A DNA stretch of 64,000 bases. Source: Hexactinellida sp. DTS-2022. Lineage: Eukaryota; Porifera; Hexactinellida. Shown one piece after another: positions 10,901 to 60,429 of this stretch (position 1 is the stretch's first letter; the number at the start of each line of letters is the position of its first letter). Below the pieces are notes generated by a model. It was not told where the DNA came from. It worked only from the letters and a program-made list of their open reading frames with translations, and made no database searches. Made by a program: the position numbers and the translations under genes. Location of the stretch: the NCBI GenBank assembly GCA_028753945.1, contig JAPNXP010000002.1, forward strand, positions 13,268,001 through 13,332,000, given 5' to 3'.

Positions 10901-13889
10901 TGTTACTCCCGAAGCGAGTACAGCGGCGTAACCTTTCGCATGGTTGTTTTTGAAAACACAATTCTCAAGTACAACAGGTGACGGGTGAATCAGGTAGGAT
11001 ACGAAAGCCCAGGCTTGTAATGCAGCCGCATCTAAAGTACTGTTATTAAACTCAAACAGACAATCTGTTAGATACAGCGGTGCTGGGAAAGTAGTGAAAG
11101 ATGGATAGTGAATAACGAAATCAGTGAAAGTACGCACTTTCTTTGGATAATTAAAATTATATTCTATATTGAATCCGCCACCCGCGCGAAAACTATAATT
11201 TTTGCGGAATTTCACTCTTGTCAGATACACACCGTTATTAATACTGAACCCATCATGATAAACACCCATACCTCCACTGTGTACAAATGCCCTGTTGCCT
11301 TCAAACAAAGTATCATTTATTCTAATAGTATTATTGCCTGCGTATTCATGAAAGGTTATGAACAGACCACCTCCTATTGCGCCAGCCGTATTCATCGTAA
11401 ATTTTGTGTTAATAATTTCCACCAAATTATCCACAGTGTGGTTCTTAAATATGAAGAATATTGCACCGCCCGTGGCCCAAGATACCCATTTTGAATTGTC
11501 AATAAGAACACTACGGTTTTTCGCTTCGTTATAGGAGAATACTGAGTCACGAATAGAGATGGTAACTTGATAATCTGAATGCCAGAAAATACCTGTTAAA
11601 GCGCCCCCACTAATAGTATCATTGTAATGGTCGAACGGAGCTGTACGGTCCATCAACTCATCGTGTAACTTATCGGTATTGAAGTTGGTTAGATAATGTT
11701 TGAATACACAGGTATACAGGTAGAGGCTGCTACATACAAGGTGAATTCCACTCGTGTTAGTTATTTTTCGGTTTCCATCAAATGTGACATTACATACGTG
11801 AGTTGTTCCGGTGGATTCGATCAGGCGAATGGCTGGATGTCCGTTAATGAATTTTAAATGGGAAAATACCGCTTTGGCGTAACCTGCCAATATAAACGAG
11901 AATCCATTAGAATCGATTGTTTTCGGGTCTTTTGGATTTGAACTTTGTATGTACATCAATTGCATAGTTGGGGTAGATGTTGTGAATAGGATGTCACTCG
12001 TCAGGGAAATATGTTGACAATCGGATTCAATGGAGAGTATAACGAATGGCATTTTGAAAGCTGAAAACACAGCTTGGTTTAGTGTACAATCTGTGTAACG
12101 AATAGTTTCTGTGTAATTCAAATAAGTCGTATTGTTAGAATGGTTGAATTGAGAAAATATATTTTCGAAAATAAGATTCGGTTCACCGCATATTTCAGGT
12201 GCAATATCGCCATCGAATTTAGTGGATACACAGAGAGGAATTACCAAAGCCAAGAGGAAAAGCAGAATCATTTTGGAAAGATGAATCGTTTAGAATTTAA
12301 TTAATGCATTATACATTTCAGGTATTTGTTCTAATTTTAATCAGGCCTAATTTTACTATCTATATCATTTGTAAGGTGATACTCTAAATTTAAACAGGTA
12401 GTTTGGTGCTTTACTTATTCCCTCTACTGTCAACTCTCTTTAGTTCGAACACCAAGGACCGTCGAAATTACTCGTCCAATACGAAATTCGTATAAACCAG
12501 GCCCACCAAGAGGGCAGGTTACCTTGGGTATGGGAATTCCCATACCCACGGTAATGGGAATCAGATTTTCCACACATACAAATAGGCTGCTATAACAATT
12601 CAGAAAAATAGTAGTTGTGAAACTGGCGTAACTGCTTTGTATCAGTTGTATTGGTATCCATAAGGGTATCCTATGGGAATTCCCACAGAAATCATGTGGG
12701 AATGAGATGGGAATGGGAATGGAAATTCCACTCCCACGCCAACCCTGCAAGAGAGAGAGTATATACTAATTTGTTGGCCGGTTATCATGTCATGGTAAAA
12801 TGTTTATGAGTAGCAAACCGAGTTTGAGGGGACAGGGAGAGAAAATGCCCTGAGGCCCGTCAGTCCTTTGGCGACCCGAACACAGTTAGGTTATTTTATT
12901 ATTAACATTCAAGGGACAAAAGATTGTGTTCATACAAAGAGACTTCATAAAGCGGACTCAATTTATATATACCTTATGTGAGTTAAATTATAAATTGAGA
13001 CCATAGGCTTGTTTACAATAAAATGCTACATACGTAATAAGCAGACCTGGCTATTAAAAAGGCTTTGAATGGGATCCAAAACGGACGTGTTAACTTATTC
13101 GTAAAAACGAGAGTCTACTGTAGTTAGTGTACAAACTCACCATGAAGAGCATGTGGGGAAATGTAGTACCGAAAAAACACCCATCAATATGATGGTGTCT
13201 GGAGGATTTGGGATTATATACGTCCTGGCATTTCGGGCAGTATAGCTTAACCATTGCCTCGTTGGGTATGTCAGAGAGTCCGATCGGTAGAACTGGTTGG
13301 TTGTCGCAGAATACGCGACTGCAGTGCCCGAAATCTCCATTCTGGTATTTCTCTATCATCTGGGCGAGACCGCGGTTAGTGAGGATATACCTAATAGACA
13401 CAACACAAGTTAGGGGTAGAAAGCACAAACACGAAATATAGTAGAAACCGATCAGTTATACGTACAGTAGAACCTGGTTAGTACGAACACCAGGAGACCG
13501 TCAAAATGTGTTCGCCTTATCCGGAATTCATATTAACCAATATTATATGTATTGAATGCTTTGAAGGGGACTGAAATAGTGTTCCTATTAGCCGGAGTTA
13601 CTTATTAAGTGTACGTACTAACGAGTTCTGCTGTATACCTCGCGTGTATGAGTCCGTATAGCATCTCAGCCGCCTGCTCCACCACATCGTTCTGGTTCTC
13701 CTCCAGCTCGTCATCGGGCTCCAGGTCCAGTATCATGTCCAGCGCCTGTCTGTAGTGCGGCACCTGCTCACTCAGCCCTGTCAGGTTAAACTTATCCTGG
13801 ATGTAGTCCTCGTCTACCTCGCAGAAGAACTCGTTCCCTCTAAGCCCGCAGAACCAAGTGATCCAGGACACCTCCTCCGAGCTACTCAT
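7949..13889 (-). CDS. CSNK2B: Casein kinase 2 regulatory subunit beta, three exons
   Basis: Exons 13889-13639, 13390-13141 and 8128-7949 join in phase to 226 residues (human 215). Exon 1 starts [20 protein letters not shown]; an upstream in-frame start at 13922 is not the conserved one. Exon 2 holds the zinc-binding part ([12 protein letters not shown] and [10 protein letters not shown]). Exon 3 restores the conserved tail ([28 protein letters not shown]) and ends in a lineage-specific basic Ser/Thr-rich extension. The protein dimerises and holds CK2 alpha subunits in the tetrameric kinase. Intron 1 (248 bp) is mostly a TA-flanked MITE. Intron 2 (8129-13140, 5.0 kb) contains an entire same-strand receptor gene at 8498-12271. 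Splice sites are AG|GTATAC, CTATTAG|G, ATG|GTGAGT and TGTAG|GTA. Confidence 0.95.
8129..8497. other. Intronic DNA of CSNK2B, no further gene
   Basis: AT-rich sequence between exon 3 of CSNK2B and the 3' end of the nested receptor gene. A 70-codon plus-strand frame here shows no recognisable features and I do not call it. Confidence 0.4.
8498..12271 (-). CDS. Beta-helix ectodomain, multi-pass membrane receptor-like protein
   Basis: An intronless 1257-residue protein. It has a signal peptide ([16 protein letters not shown]), then a long ectodomain with repeated beta-helix-like units (for example [34 protein letters not shown]) and many N-glycosylation sequons. Around residues 830-900 there is a Cys-rich linker ([27 protein letters not shown]). 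The last third has about seven to nine hydrophobic helices (for example [40 protein letters not shown]), a [13 protein letters not shown] segment, a [13 protein letters not shown] loop and a cytoplasmic Lys-rich tail. This polymorphic-outer-membrane-protein-like plus multi-pass layout is common in sponges and some protists, and the membrane part recalls TRP/Flc-like domains. Ligand and signalling role are unknown. It lies wholly inside CSNK2B intron 2, on the same strand. Confidence 0.85.
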   Translation of the reverse strand: MILLFLLALVIPLCVSTKFDGDIAPEICGEPNLIFENIFSQFNHSNNTTYLNYTETIRYTDCTLNQAVFSAFKMPFVILSIESDCQHISLTSDILFTTSTPTMQLMYIQSSNPKDPKTIDSNGFSFILAGYAKAVFSHLKFINGHPAIRLIESTGTTHVCNVTFDGNRKITNTSGIHLVCSSLYLYTCVFKHYLTNFNTDKLHDELMDRTAPFDHYNDTISGGALTGIFWHSDYQVTISIRDSVFSYNEAKNRSVLIDNSKWVSWATGGAIFFIFKNHTVDNLVEIINTKFTMNTAGAIGGGLFITFHEYAGNNTIRINDTLFEGNRAFVHSGGMGVYHDGFSINNGVYLTRVKFRKNYSFRAGGGFNIEYNFNYPKKVRTFTDFVIHYPSFTTFPAPLYLTDCLFEFNNSTLDAAALQAWAFVSYLIHPSPVVLENCVFKNNHAKGYAAVLASGVTLIFMGVTRIENNSNSGLYLTHASTQFIGSIYFIGNLNLNDGSGGGGLRLYDGSYLYINLNTSLYFHYNRASRGPALYIDTGVLHNADYNVFFASDCSIQAVNYEVGKVTPTVGENIFFDLYDNVAVDFDGNLRKPNYPIFLTNLDDCIPGRLDSLIIPNGTLPDSYWDEFITLGNIKFRKMLIYMYVQTDPSQVEMINPLRISSEEILQGYPGQWVDIPPLKALDQLGTRTKATLFLQSNYKHSIQVYPDVIVVKKSVTYRRLIYKLLKPDFNDTVTLTLTAVTSSYQLEHTMQLQILPCPDYLVLKYDEGDDTYACDLYRLSNDLLFLAFDNQEAKAFIQDGSWMSFTELADCNSSVLNAPCYEIFITYCPSGFCECKHDNDSIYPGCMVSVIKGEMSDQCHPNRQGIYCGICKPGRSVGIKSFECRECHTTQMVVGTLVAAIDMLILILFCMGVLWWNISYPPELAGVIFYIQTVALVYNANTNGWVIFQFFWLPLKYYSESHFLKTILDPCTVFRDFKVIYSIIYQLNGPIIMIMILSIFYVLTRYMKTFYNHHFLNGFVFLLIFIYVTFAQVSFYFFNLEFAPDGSPVFGLQTDISYYYVAPFGALFGLLVLLIPILFVISAYGYFARLQLLTDVLRAPYKPHLWYWTGVDLLRRLLIVIVIIGTTAQRSYRKIALCIAVLVILLAHIIAQPYKKTWVNFVESLVLYNLFVLSAINLDINLATANTYGIDLIILFLPFLYACVYISFRSYNKIKHRIDKRLGNLKKKSGETLSQPLLVNQCLEDTIELKSKEEMKD
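12515..12747. mobile_element. hAT-type MITE with 8-bp target duplication
   Basis: Ends are CAGGTTACCTTGGGTATGGG and a near inverse finishing CCAACCCTG. It is flanked by CAAGAGGG (12507-12514) and CAAGAGAG (12748-12755), an 8-bp duplication with one change. It interrupts a mariner/pogo-type MITE end at about 12426-12506. Confidence 0.8.
12886..13052. mobile_element. MITE, CAGTCAGGTT...AAGCAGACCTGACTG family
   Basis: Degenerate copy with TTATTATTAACATTCAAGGG, TTCATAAAGCGGACTCAA and AAGCAGACCTGGCTA blocks. Other copies lie near 15440, 21935, 30855, 42184 and 56906. The 56906 copy has clean TA target duplications. Confidence 0.65.
13465..13633. mobile_element. Mariner/pogo-type MITE inside CSNK2B intron 1
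   Basis: CAGTAGAACCTGGTTAGTAC at one end and ACTAACGAGTTCTGCTG at the other, flanked by TA. It fills 169 of the 248 intron bases, and one TA duplication lies only one base from the GT of the 5' splice site. Confidence 0.8.
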
Positions 13890-13995
13890 GCTAGCAACCG
13901 CAACGGGTAATAGGAATGTCAATCGATTTTAACCTTTCTGGGCAGGCACTTTTCAAGGATAAAATAATCGCCCTGCATTTAAAGATTTCAAAAAT

Positions 13996-15218
13996 CTATA
14001 TTATTAAATCTCGATTGTTGTGTGTGTGTGTGTGTGTGTGTGTTTGTTTGTTTGTCCGGATTGTATTAAAGTGATGGGGGACTAGAAACCGCATTTATAT
14101 ATGAGATATAAACTAACTTTCAAATGTTATAATTGGTAAACAAATGTTATAATAGGTAAACAAGTATGCTGAACACGAATTTCGCATTTATAAATTTCTC
14201 ATATTAATATTTTTTGTTGTTGTTTACACAAAATAGGTAAACAAATTAATGAAAATTCAAAATCAACCTAGAAGTTAGCTTCCAACGGGTATTATAGGTA
14301 AACAAGTATGCCGAACACGAATTTCGCGTTTATAAATTTCTCATATTAATATTTGTTGTTGTTGCTTACACAAATAGGTAAACAAATTAATGAAAATTCA
14401 AAATCAACCTAGAAGTTAGCTTCCAACGGGTATTATAGGTAAACAAGTATGCCGAACACGAATTTCGCGTTTATAAATTTCTCATATTAATATTTGTTGT
14501 TGTTGCTTACACAAATAGGTAAACAAATTAATGAAAATTCAAAATCAACCTAGAAGTTAGCTTTCAACAGATATATATAGGTTAACAATTATGCTAAACA
14601 CGAATTTCGCATTTATAAATTTATAATATAAATATTTGTTGTTCTTGTTGACACAAAATAGCTAAACAAATTTATGAAAATTCAAAATCAACCTGGAAGT
14701 TAGGTTTCAACGGGTATTATAGGTAAACAAGTGTGCTTAACACGAATTTCGCGTTTATAAATTTCTAATATGAATAATTGTTGTTGTTGTTTACAGAAAA
14801 TAGGTAAACAAATTGATTAAAATTAAAAATCAACCTAGAAGTTAGCTTTCAACGGGTATTATAGGTAAACAAGTGTGCTTAACACGAATTTCGCGTTTAT
14901 AAATTTCTAATATGAATAATTGTTGTTGTTGTTTACAGAAAATAGGTAAACAAATTGATTAAAATTAAAAATCAACCTAGAAGTTAGCTTTCAACAGGTA
15001 TTATAGGTAAACAAGTATGCTGAACACGAATTTCGCATTTAGAATTTAGAATATGAAAAACAAGTTAAAACTATGGAAATTTTCTAAAGGGATGTATATA
15101 AGTCCCTTTCTGCCATTTTCCATGATAGAAAGGGTGAGGAATAAGGCCGCACAGCGGCCGTTAACTTGAGGTGCGTAGCACCGATCCGTCGCAAAGCGAC
15201 CGAGACCGAAGGGCTCGT
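13996..15218 (+). mobile_element. Helentron-like non-autonomous element with 141-bp minisatellite
   Basis: Begins CTATATTATTAAATCTCGAT, followed by a TG/TTTG microsatellite. About six tandem units of 141-143 bp follow (each with ATAGGTAAACAAGTATGC and TTGTTGTTGTTTACACA). It ends with a run of small hairpins (GCCGCACAGCGGC, GGTGCGTAGCACC, GTCGCAAAGCGAC) and GAAGGGCTCGT. Same-ended copies lie at 52843-53361 (+), 58420-59518 (-) and 51038-51332 (-, degenerate). No transposase is present. Confidence 0.7.
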
Positions 15219-16001
15219 ATAGTTTAAATTGGAATTTTTGCTCTTTTAGTCATGAATTTCATTTTCGTTAATATTTCGGGTTATACCGATAATACCGTCG
15301 AAAATCGTTTTTTTATATATTCATCGGCTGGCGATTCAGAAAAAGGCGATTTTAACTGTAGCAATTATATTTTACAGACTCACAGTTATTGTTCAAAATA
15401 AAATGTTACTGGGTCTATTGATGGAGGCACACTTACACGGGACTAATTAGGTTAAGACATACCTTCGGTTGTGTAAGCACTTATTATATAATTATGAAGT
15501 TTCTCTATTATGAACACAATTTTTGGTCCTTTGAATGTTGATAAATAAATTGACTGTAATACGTTTTTGGGAAGTGTTTGTTGGTGCAATAAACTTAAAT
15601 TCGACATAAGCTTTAGAATGGAAAGGCACAAGTTATGAAAAGGAAAATAGAGCAAATTCGTCATACAATTATAATGCGTATGAATAAACAGGATAATTAG
15701 TACATTTTCTGTTATTTCAGATCTAATTAATAGTAATTATGTATTACACAGTCTTAGTACTAGATTTAATTTAAATATTGATTACATACAGGAATAGTTC
15801 TGAAAAGAATTTTTAGGAGTGTGACCTTAATTGGGCGGTGTTTAATAAATTGATATTAGTAAGATGAAAAGTATTCCATTCTCAAGAATTTAATAATAAC
15901 AGAAGTGATTATTAATAATAGGCAGACGAGTCATATAAATTAACTCGGATGATGTTTTAAATATTATTTTGACATTTCCAGTGTATTTATTGAGAATTAA
16001 A
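15219..16001. other. Intergenic upstream of the GTPase gene
   Basis: AT-rich DNA with a partial copy of the CAGTCAGGTT MITE family around 15440-15562 (TTATGAAGTTTCTCTATTATGA). No gene seen. The minus-strand frame at 15452-15664 is a shadow of that MITE. Confidence 0.45.
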
Positions 16002-17091
16002 ATGAGGTAAGTTTTATAATTAATTACTAGTGCATTAGATACTAGATTTTCTCATTTACTTCACTAACAATAAATTTATCCAAAAAAATAAATTGCATGT
16101 ACTACAGTAGACTCTTGTTAATATGAACACAGGGACCATCAAAATATTTCGTAATATCAGGAAATTCGTATTAACCGAGTCACTTGCATGCATTGTATAT
16201 ATGCTAAGGAAATTTAAATTTGACTCCTTCCAACAGATATTTCGCCTTATCTGTGTTCATAATGATAGCTTGGTTAACTAGCTAAATTAGAAAAAAATAT
16301 TCGAAAAAATAGTACCCATTAATGTTATTTATAGGAAACTCTCAATTTCAAGACCCTTCAAACGAATCCTCACCAAACGCCGTCTCCAGAGCGCCTCTTC
16401 AATCGACCCACTCAGCTACGACACAGAAGAACGCAAGGCATCAGACAGGGACAATTCACACATTCCATTATCCGCTCAACAAAGCACTCCTGTTGAAATT
16501 CTAGAATACAAATCTCAACCGTACAAATACGCTTATAACATTATTCTTATCGGTGATAGCAATGTCGGGAAATCATGTCTGAAAGATTTCTATCTCGACC
16601 GAGAATTCAATTCCTGTCAACCGAGCACTCTCGTGATTGATTTCCAAACTGCTTACACGCAAATTGAAGGCGACAATCTTTCAATTAACATTTGGGACGC
16701 TGCTGGTCATCCTTCATTCAAACATTTCGCGAGTAGTTATTACAAAAAATGTTGCGCAGTTCTATTGGTGTTCTCGCTAACAGAAAAACGCAGCTTTTGC
16801 TCAATACAGAATTGGTTGCTGAGAGCTAGAAAGGAATCTCCAGCTGTTGTATACGCATTGGTCGGTAATAAAGTAGATGCGAAGAGAAAGAGAGAAGTTT
16901 CCGCGGAAGAAGCGAGGGAATTCGCACAACTTAATGACTTGTACTATTACGAAACAACTTGCATGGAGGGCACTAGTGTTGAAAATATGTTTTCTAACAC
17001 AATTCAAATGCTATACAAAATCTCCATCAAAAGCAAACAAGAGAGTTTAAGGAAATTCGGTATCAAGCTTGGTATAGAAGCTCCAAAATAA
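16002..17091 (+). CDS. Atypical Rab-like small GTPase with N-terminal extension
   Basis: Coding exon 1 is only ATGAG (16002-16006) before GTAAGT. Exon 2 (16335-17091) continues in phase, giving 253 residues. No ATG in the frame of exon 2 precedes the GTPase fold, so the tiny exon is needed. An 80-residue basic, Ser-rich extension precedes the domain. The P-loop is GDSNVGKS (Rab usually GDSGVGKS), switch II is WDAAGHPSF instead of WDTAGQERF, and the nucleotide motifs are GNKVD and ETTCMEG. The switch-II His replaces the catalytic Gln, so hydrolysis is probably slow. The C-terminus (KLGIEAPK) lacks prenylation cysteines. The fold is Rab-family, likely in membrane-traffic or signalling control, but no orthologue is recognised. 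The intron (16007-16334) holds a MITE. Confidence 0.85.
16105..16282. mobile_element. Mariner/pogo-type MITE in GTPase intron 1
   Basis: Starts CAGTAGACTCTTGTTAATAT after TA and continues with the family blocks ACAGGGACCATCAAAATATT and TTCGCCTTATCTGTGTTCAT. The far end is decayed. Confidence 0.65.
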
Positions 17092-17597
17092 TAACTAATA
17101 ATTACCTGTTGAGTATCGGTTGAAATTAGAGATATATAATGTAATGTTAAAAATAATTATAATTTACAAACATGTATTATTTAGATTGGGAGAATCACTG
17201 TAAAATAAATACAAATTCTCTTAATAATTAACAATTTCTTTTCCTATTATCAATTAAAATACAGTAAATTGGTAATTGGTCACTTTGGATTTAGTGTAAT
17301 TTGATTCAAATAACCGAAAAATGGTATGCCAAATAGTCATTCTCATCATAATTATGTACAGGGCCACTTGGTTAATAACACAGTTTATTTAACCAATTAA
17401 GATGCCAGATATAAGAACACCGGTTATAAGAACATGCCGGTATCATCACTCGTTATTAGCGTAATTATTGCTCTGTTTTTGTTCTGTTTTCCCGAAATTA
17501 TTGTAGCGATAATACATATAGAGTGGTTACAATTATCAAAAATAAATTGTGAAATAAATAAATAGGTTAGATGTACGTACTGTGTATTAGTTCAATG
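17092..17597. other. Intergenic between convergent genes
   Basis: AT-rich 3' flanks of the GTPase gene (+) and the EFCAB5-like gene (-). AATAAA-like motifs are frequent (for example near 17200), but nothing else is supported. Confidence 0.4.
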
Positions 17598-57468
<39,871 letters not shown>

Positions 57469-57626
57469 GCTATTAGGTTAAGTCTTTTGATAATAATTCT
57501 AACTTTTGTAAAATATTTTCTTTTGTATAATACTTTTTTTCTTAACAATTTTAACTACATATGACTTAATTCAGGGTATCATAATTTTTAAATAATCGGA
57601 ATTTTTGAATGGAATTAACTGTGGAT

Positions 57627-57911
57627 CAGAGTGGGCGCGTGGGCCATGGGTCAACATTGGTGACCCATCCTATTTCTGACCCATGACCCATTGACCCATC
57701 ACACAATTGTAAATATCCATATACTATACTGTAACATTAACAGAATAACAGAATAACAGTATCAATTATCTCAACAAACCTACTTGATGCAATGTCGATT
57801 ATGTTTAGTATTTCAATGCACATCAATGTTATTATAATATTTATGATGATGTGTGATTCGTATTTTAACGCGAGAAATTAACCATGACCCATCGACCCAT
57901 GGTCTACTCTG
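57627..57911. mobile_element. hAT-type MITE with perfect 8-bp duplication
   Basis: CAGAGTGGGCGCGTGGGCCA and CGACCCATGGTCTACTCTG ends, with tandem GACCCAT units inside. Flanked by CTGTGGAT at 57619-57626 and 57912-57919. It lies just upstream of the EFCAB5 start. Confidence 0.9.
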
Positions 57912-58419
57912 CTGTGGATGCATACAACATATACGTAGAGCTTGCAAAAATGCAACAAAATGTGATACATGTACCGTATACTATAATATGGGGTTTCCTT
58001 ACAATTAGGGTTTTTAATCCCGGACTCTTTTTATAATCCCGGGATTTCGGGATTTCCATAATTGAATCCCGAGAATCCCGGGATTCCCTTGATTTCTAAT
58101 GATAGTTGTCTCTCTAGCATTAGTTAAATTTGTTTAATGATGTTATTATAGTCTGGTAGAATGAAAATATAACATAGGGATACAAGATGAAAATGAATGA
58201 ATTATTTTTGACTTTTTTATATATTAGTTTAGTCCTCCGTTTTTTTTTGTTCATCCTTATATGAATGCCAGCGTATCCAAAGTGCTATCACTGAGTCTTG
58301 TCCTAAATTTGTTGCATAAATATGCCGAACAAGAAAAATGCTCGTTCCGCTTCGCCGAGTTACTTTCTTCGTTATTTGAGCGTTTTAATAAATCAATTTG
58401 GTGCTGTGATTTAAGATGA

Positions 58420-59518
58420 ACGAGCCCTTCGGTCTCGGTCGCTTTGCGACAGATCGGTGCTACGCACCTCAAGTTAATGGCCGCTGTGCGGCCTTACTCT
58501 TCACACTTTTACCATGGAAAATGTTAGAAAGGGACGTTATGATTTTGAATTTAATTAATTTGTTTACCTATTTGTGTAAACAACAACAACAACAAATACT
58601 CTTATTATAATTTTATAAATGCGAAATTCGTGTTCAGCACACTTGTTTACTTATAATACCCGTTGAGAGCGAACTTCTTGCTTGATTTTGAATTTAATTA
58701 ATTTGTTTACCTATTTTGTGTCAACAACAACAACAAATATTCATATTATAAATTTATAAATGCGAAATTCGTGTTCAGCATACTTGTTTACCTATAATAC
58801 CCGTTGAGAGCAAACTTCTTGCTTGATTTTAATTTTCATTAATTTGTTTACCAATTTGTGTCAACAACAACAACAAATATTCATATTATAAAATTTTAAA
58901 CGCGAAATTCGTGTTCGGCATACTTGTTTACCTATAATACCCGTTGAAAGCTAACTTCTAGGTCGTTTTTGAATTTTCAATAATTAGTTTACCTATTTTG
59001 TGTCAACAACAACAACAACAAATATTAATATGAGAAATTTATAAACGCGAAATTCGTGTTCAGCATAATTGTTTACCCATAATACCCGTTGGAAGCTAAC
59101 TTCTAGGTTGATTTTGAATTTCCATTAATTTGTTTACCTATTTTGTGTAAACAACAACAACAAATATTCATATTAGAAAATTATAACCGCGAAATTCGTG
59201 TTCAGCATACTTGTTTACCCATAATACCCGTTGAAAGCTAACTTCTAGGTTGATTTTGAATTTTCATTAATTTGTTTACCTATTTTGTGTAAACAACAAC
59301 AACAAATATTCATATTAGAAAATTATAACCGCGAAAATCGTGTTCAGCATACTTGTTTACCTATTATAACATTTGTTTACCTATTATAACATTTGAAAGT
59401 TAGTTTATATCCCAATATTAATTGCGGTTTCTATTCCCCCATCACTTTAATACAATCCGGACAAACAAACACACACACACACAAACAAACACACAACAAT
59501 CGAGATTTAATAATATAG
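58420..59518 (-). mobile_element. Helentron-like element inserted in the hAT BED finger
   Basis: On the minus strand it starts CTATATTATTAAATCTCGAT and ends GAAGGGCTCGT. It has about six minisatellite units and the same 3' hairpins as 13996-15218. The interrupted codons (CACAT | TCATCTT) show that the empty site was split between two Ts. Confidence 0.75.
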
Positions 59519-59959
59519 ATGTGTAGCCCCTTTGTTGATCCCCCTTCGCATTTAAGTACCTTTTTGCAGGAATTACATTCAGCTGATTTCCCACATAGTG
59601 AGCGCTTAAATGGTTCCAAATTTTAGATCCTACAAAATCTTGAAATATAACTTTTCCAACCATTCAAGGTACGATATAACGATAATGTAATAAATACGAT
59701 TTTAATGAAATTGAGGCTTTTCGGACGATTCACCTTGTATTTGAAGTTTGAACAACTTGAATGGTTGTATGGTACCTTACAAGTTCAATTGAATTCTCTA
59801 ACTTGTTAAGTATTTATAAATTTTGGTGTATTATTCATATTGAAAACATGTTTCATTAAATATTAACAATACGAAACCAATTAAATCCCTCAATCATTAC
59901 AACACAATTACACAAATGTACATAATGATCTTAGAGCCAGACATGGGGTCAAGCCCTAA

Positions 59960-60310
59960 CAAAAGGGCTTAAGTCCGAGCCCATCCCTTATCAGAAGGGC
60001 TTAAGCCCAAGCCCTTTTTCTAAGCCCTTTGAGAAAAAGGGCTTAAGTCCAAGCTCAAGCCCTTAATAAAGGGCTTAAGCCCGGACTTAAGTCTTTTACT
60101 CCAATTATTTTAAGAATCCATACCGTATTTTATTGAACAAGTTCCTTGAAAAAGGGCTTGAAAAGGGCTTGAAGCTCATCTATAAAGGGCTTAAGTCCAA
60201 ATCCGGGCTTAAGCCCTTTTATCAAAGGAGGACTTAAGTCCGGATTTAAGCCCTCTCAAAAATGGGCTTAAGTCCAAAGGGCTTAAGCCCTTCGGGGCTT
60301 GGCCCCATGC
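59960..60310. repeat. GGGCTTAAGCCC palindrome array
   Basis: A dozen or more copies of AGGGCTTAAG/CTTAAGCCCT in both orientations, irregularly spaced, inside the hAT remnant near one end. It could form extensive hairpins. It is probably the subterminal repeat region of that element. Confidence 0.7.
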
Positions 60311-60429
60311 CTGCTTAGAGCATGTCAATATGCTATCAAAACGAGATCCCGGGATTGAAGAAATAATCCCGGAATTTAATCCCGGAACAAAACCTTCGCG
60401 ATCCCGGGATCCCGGGATTAAAAACCCTA

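Larger units (their letters stand above)
58006..60429 (-). mobile_element. Decayed hAT transposon with a BED zinc finger, split by a Helentron-like insertion
   Basis: TAGGGTTTTTAATCCCGG at 58006 and its inverse CCGGGATTAAAAACCCTA ending at 60429 bound the element. TTACAAT lies near both ends. On the minus strand, from about 59663, the remains of a hAT transposase N-terminus can be read: SKIWNH, then after a one-base shift FKRSLCGKSAECNSCKKVLK and GGSTKGLHI. The finger is completed on the other side of the insertion by HLKSQHQIDLLK (from about 58416) before a stop near 58257. So C-C-H-H of the BED finger is intact but the catalytic part is gone. The Helentron-like insertion is at 58420-59518. 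Confidence 0.7.

Noticed and set aside
59431-59663. Host gene with a BED finger
   Set aside because: The finger is interrupted and the stretch lies between hAT-type terminal repeats, so it is transposon remains.
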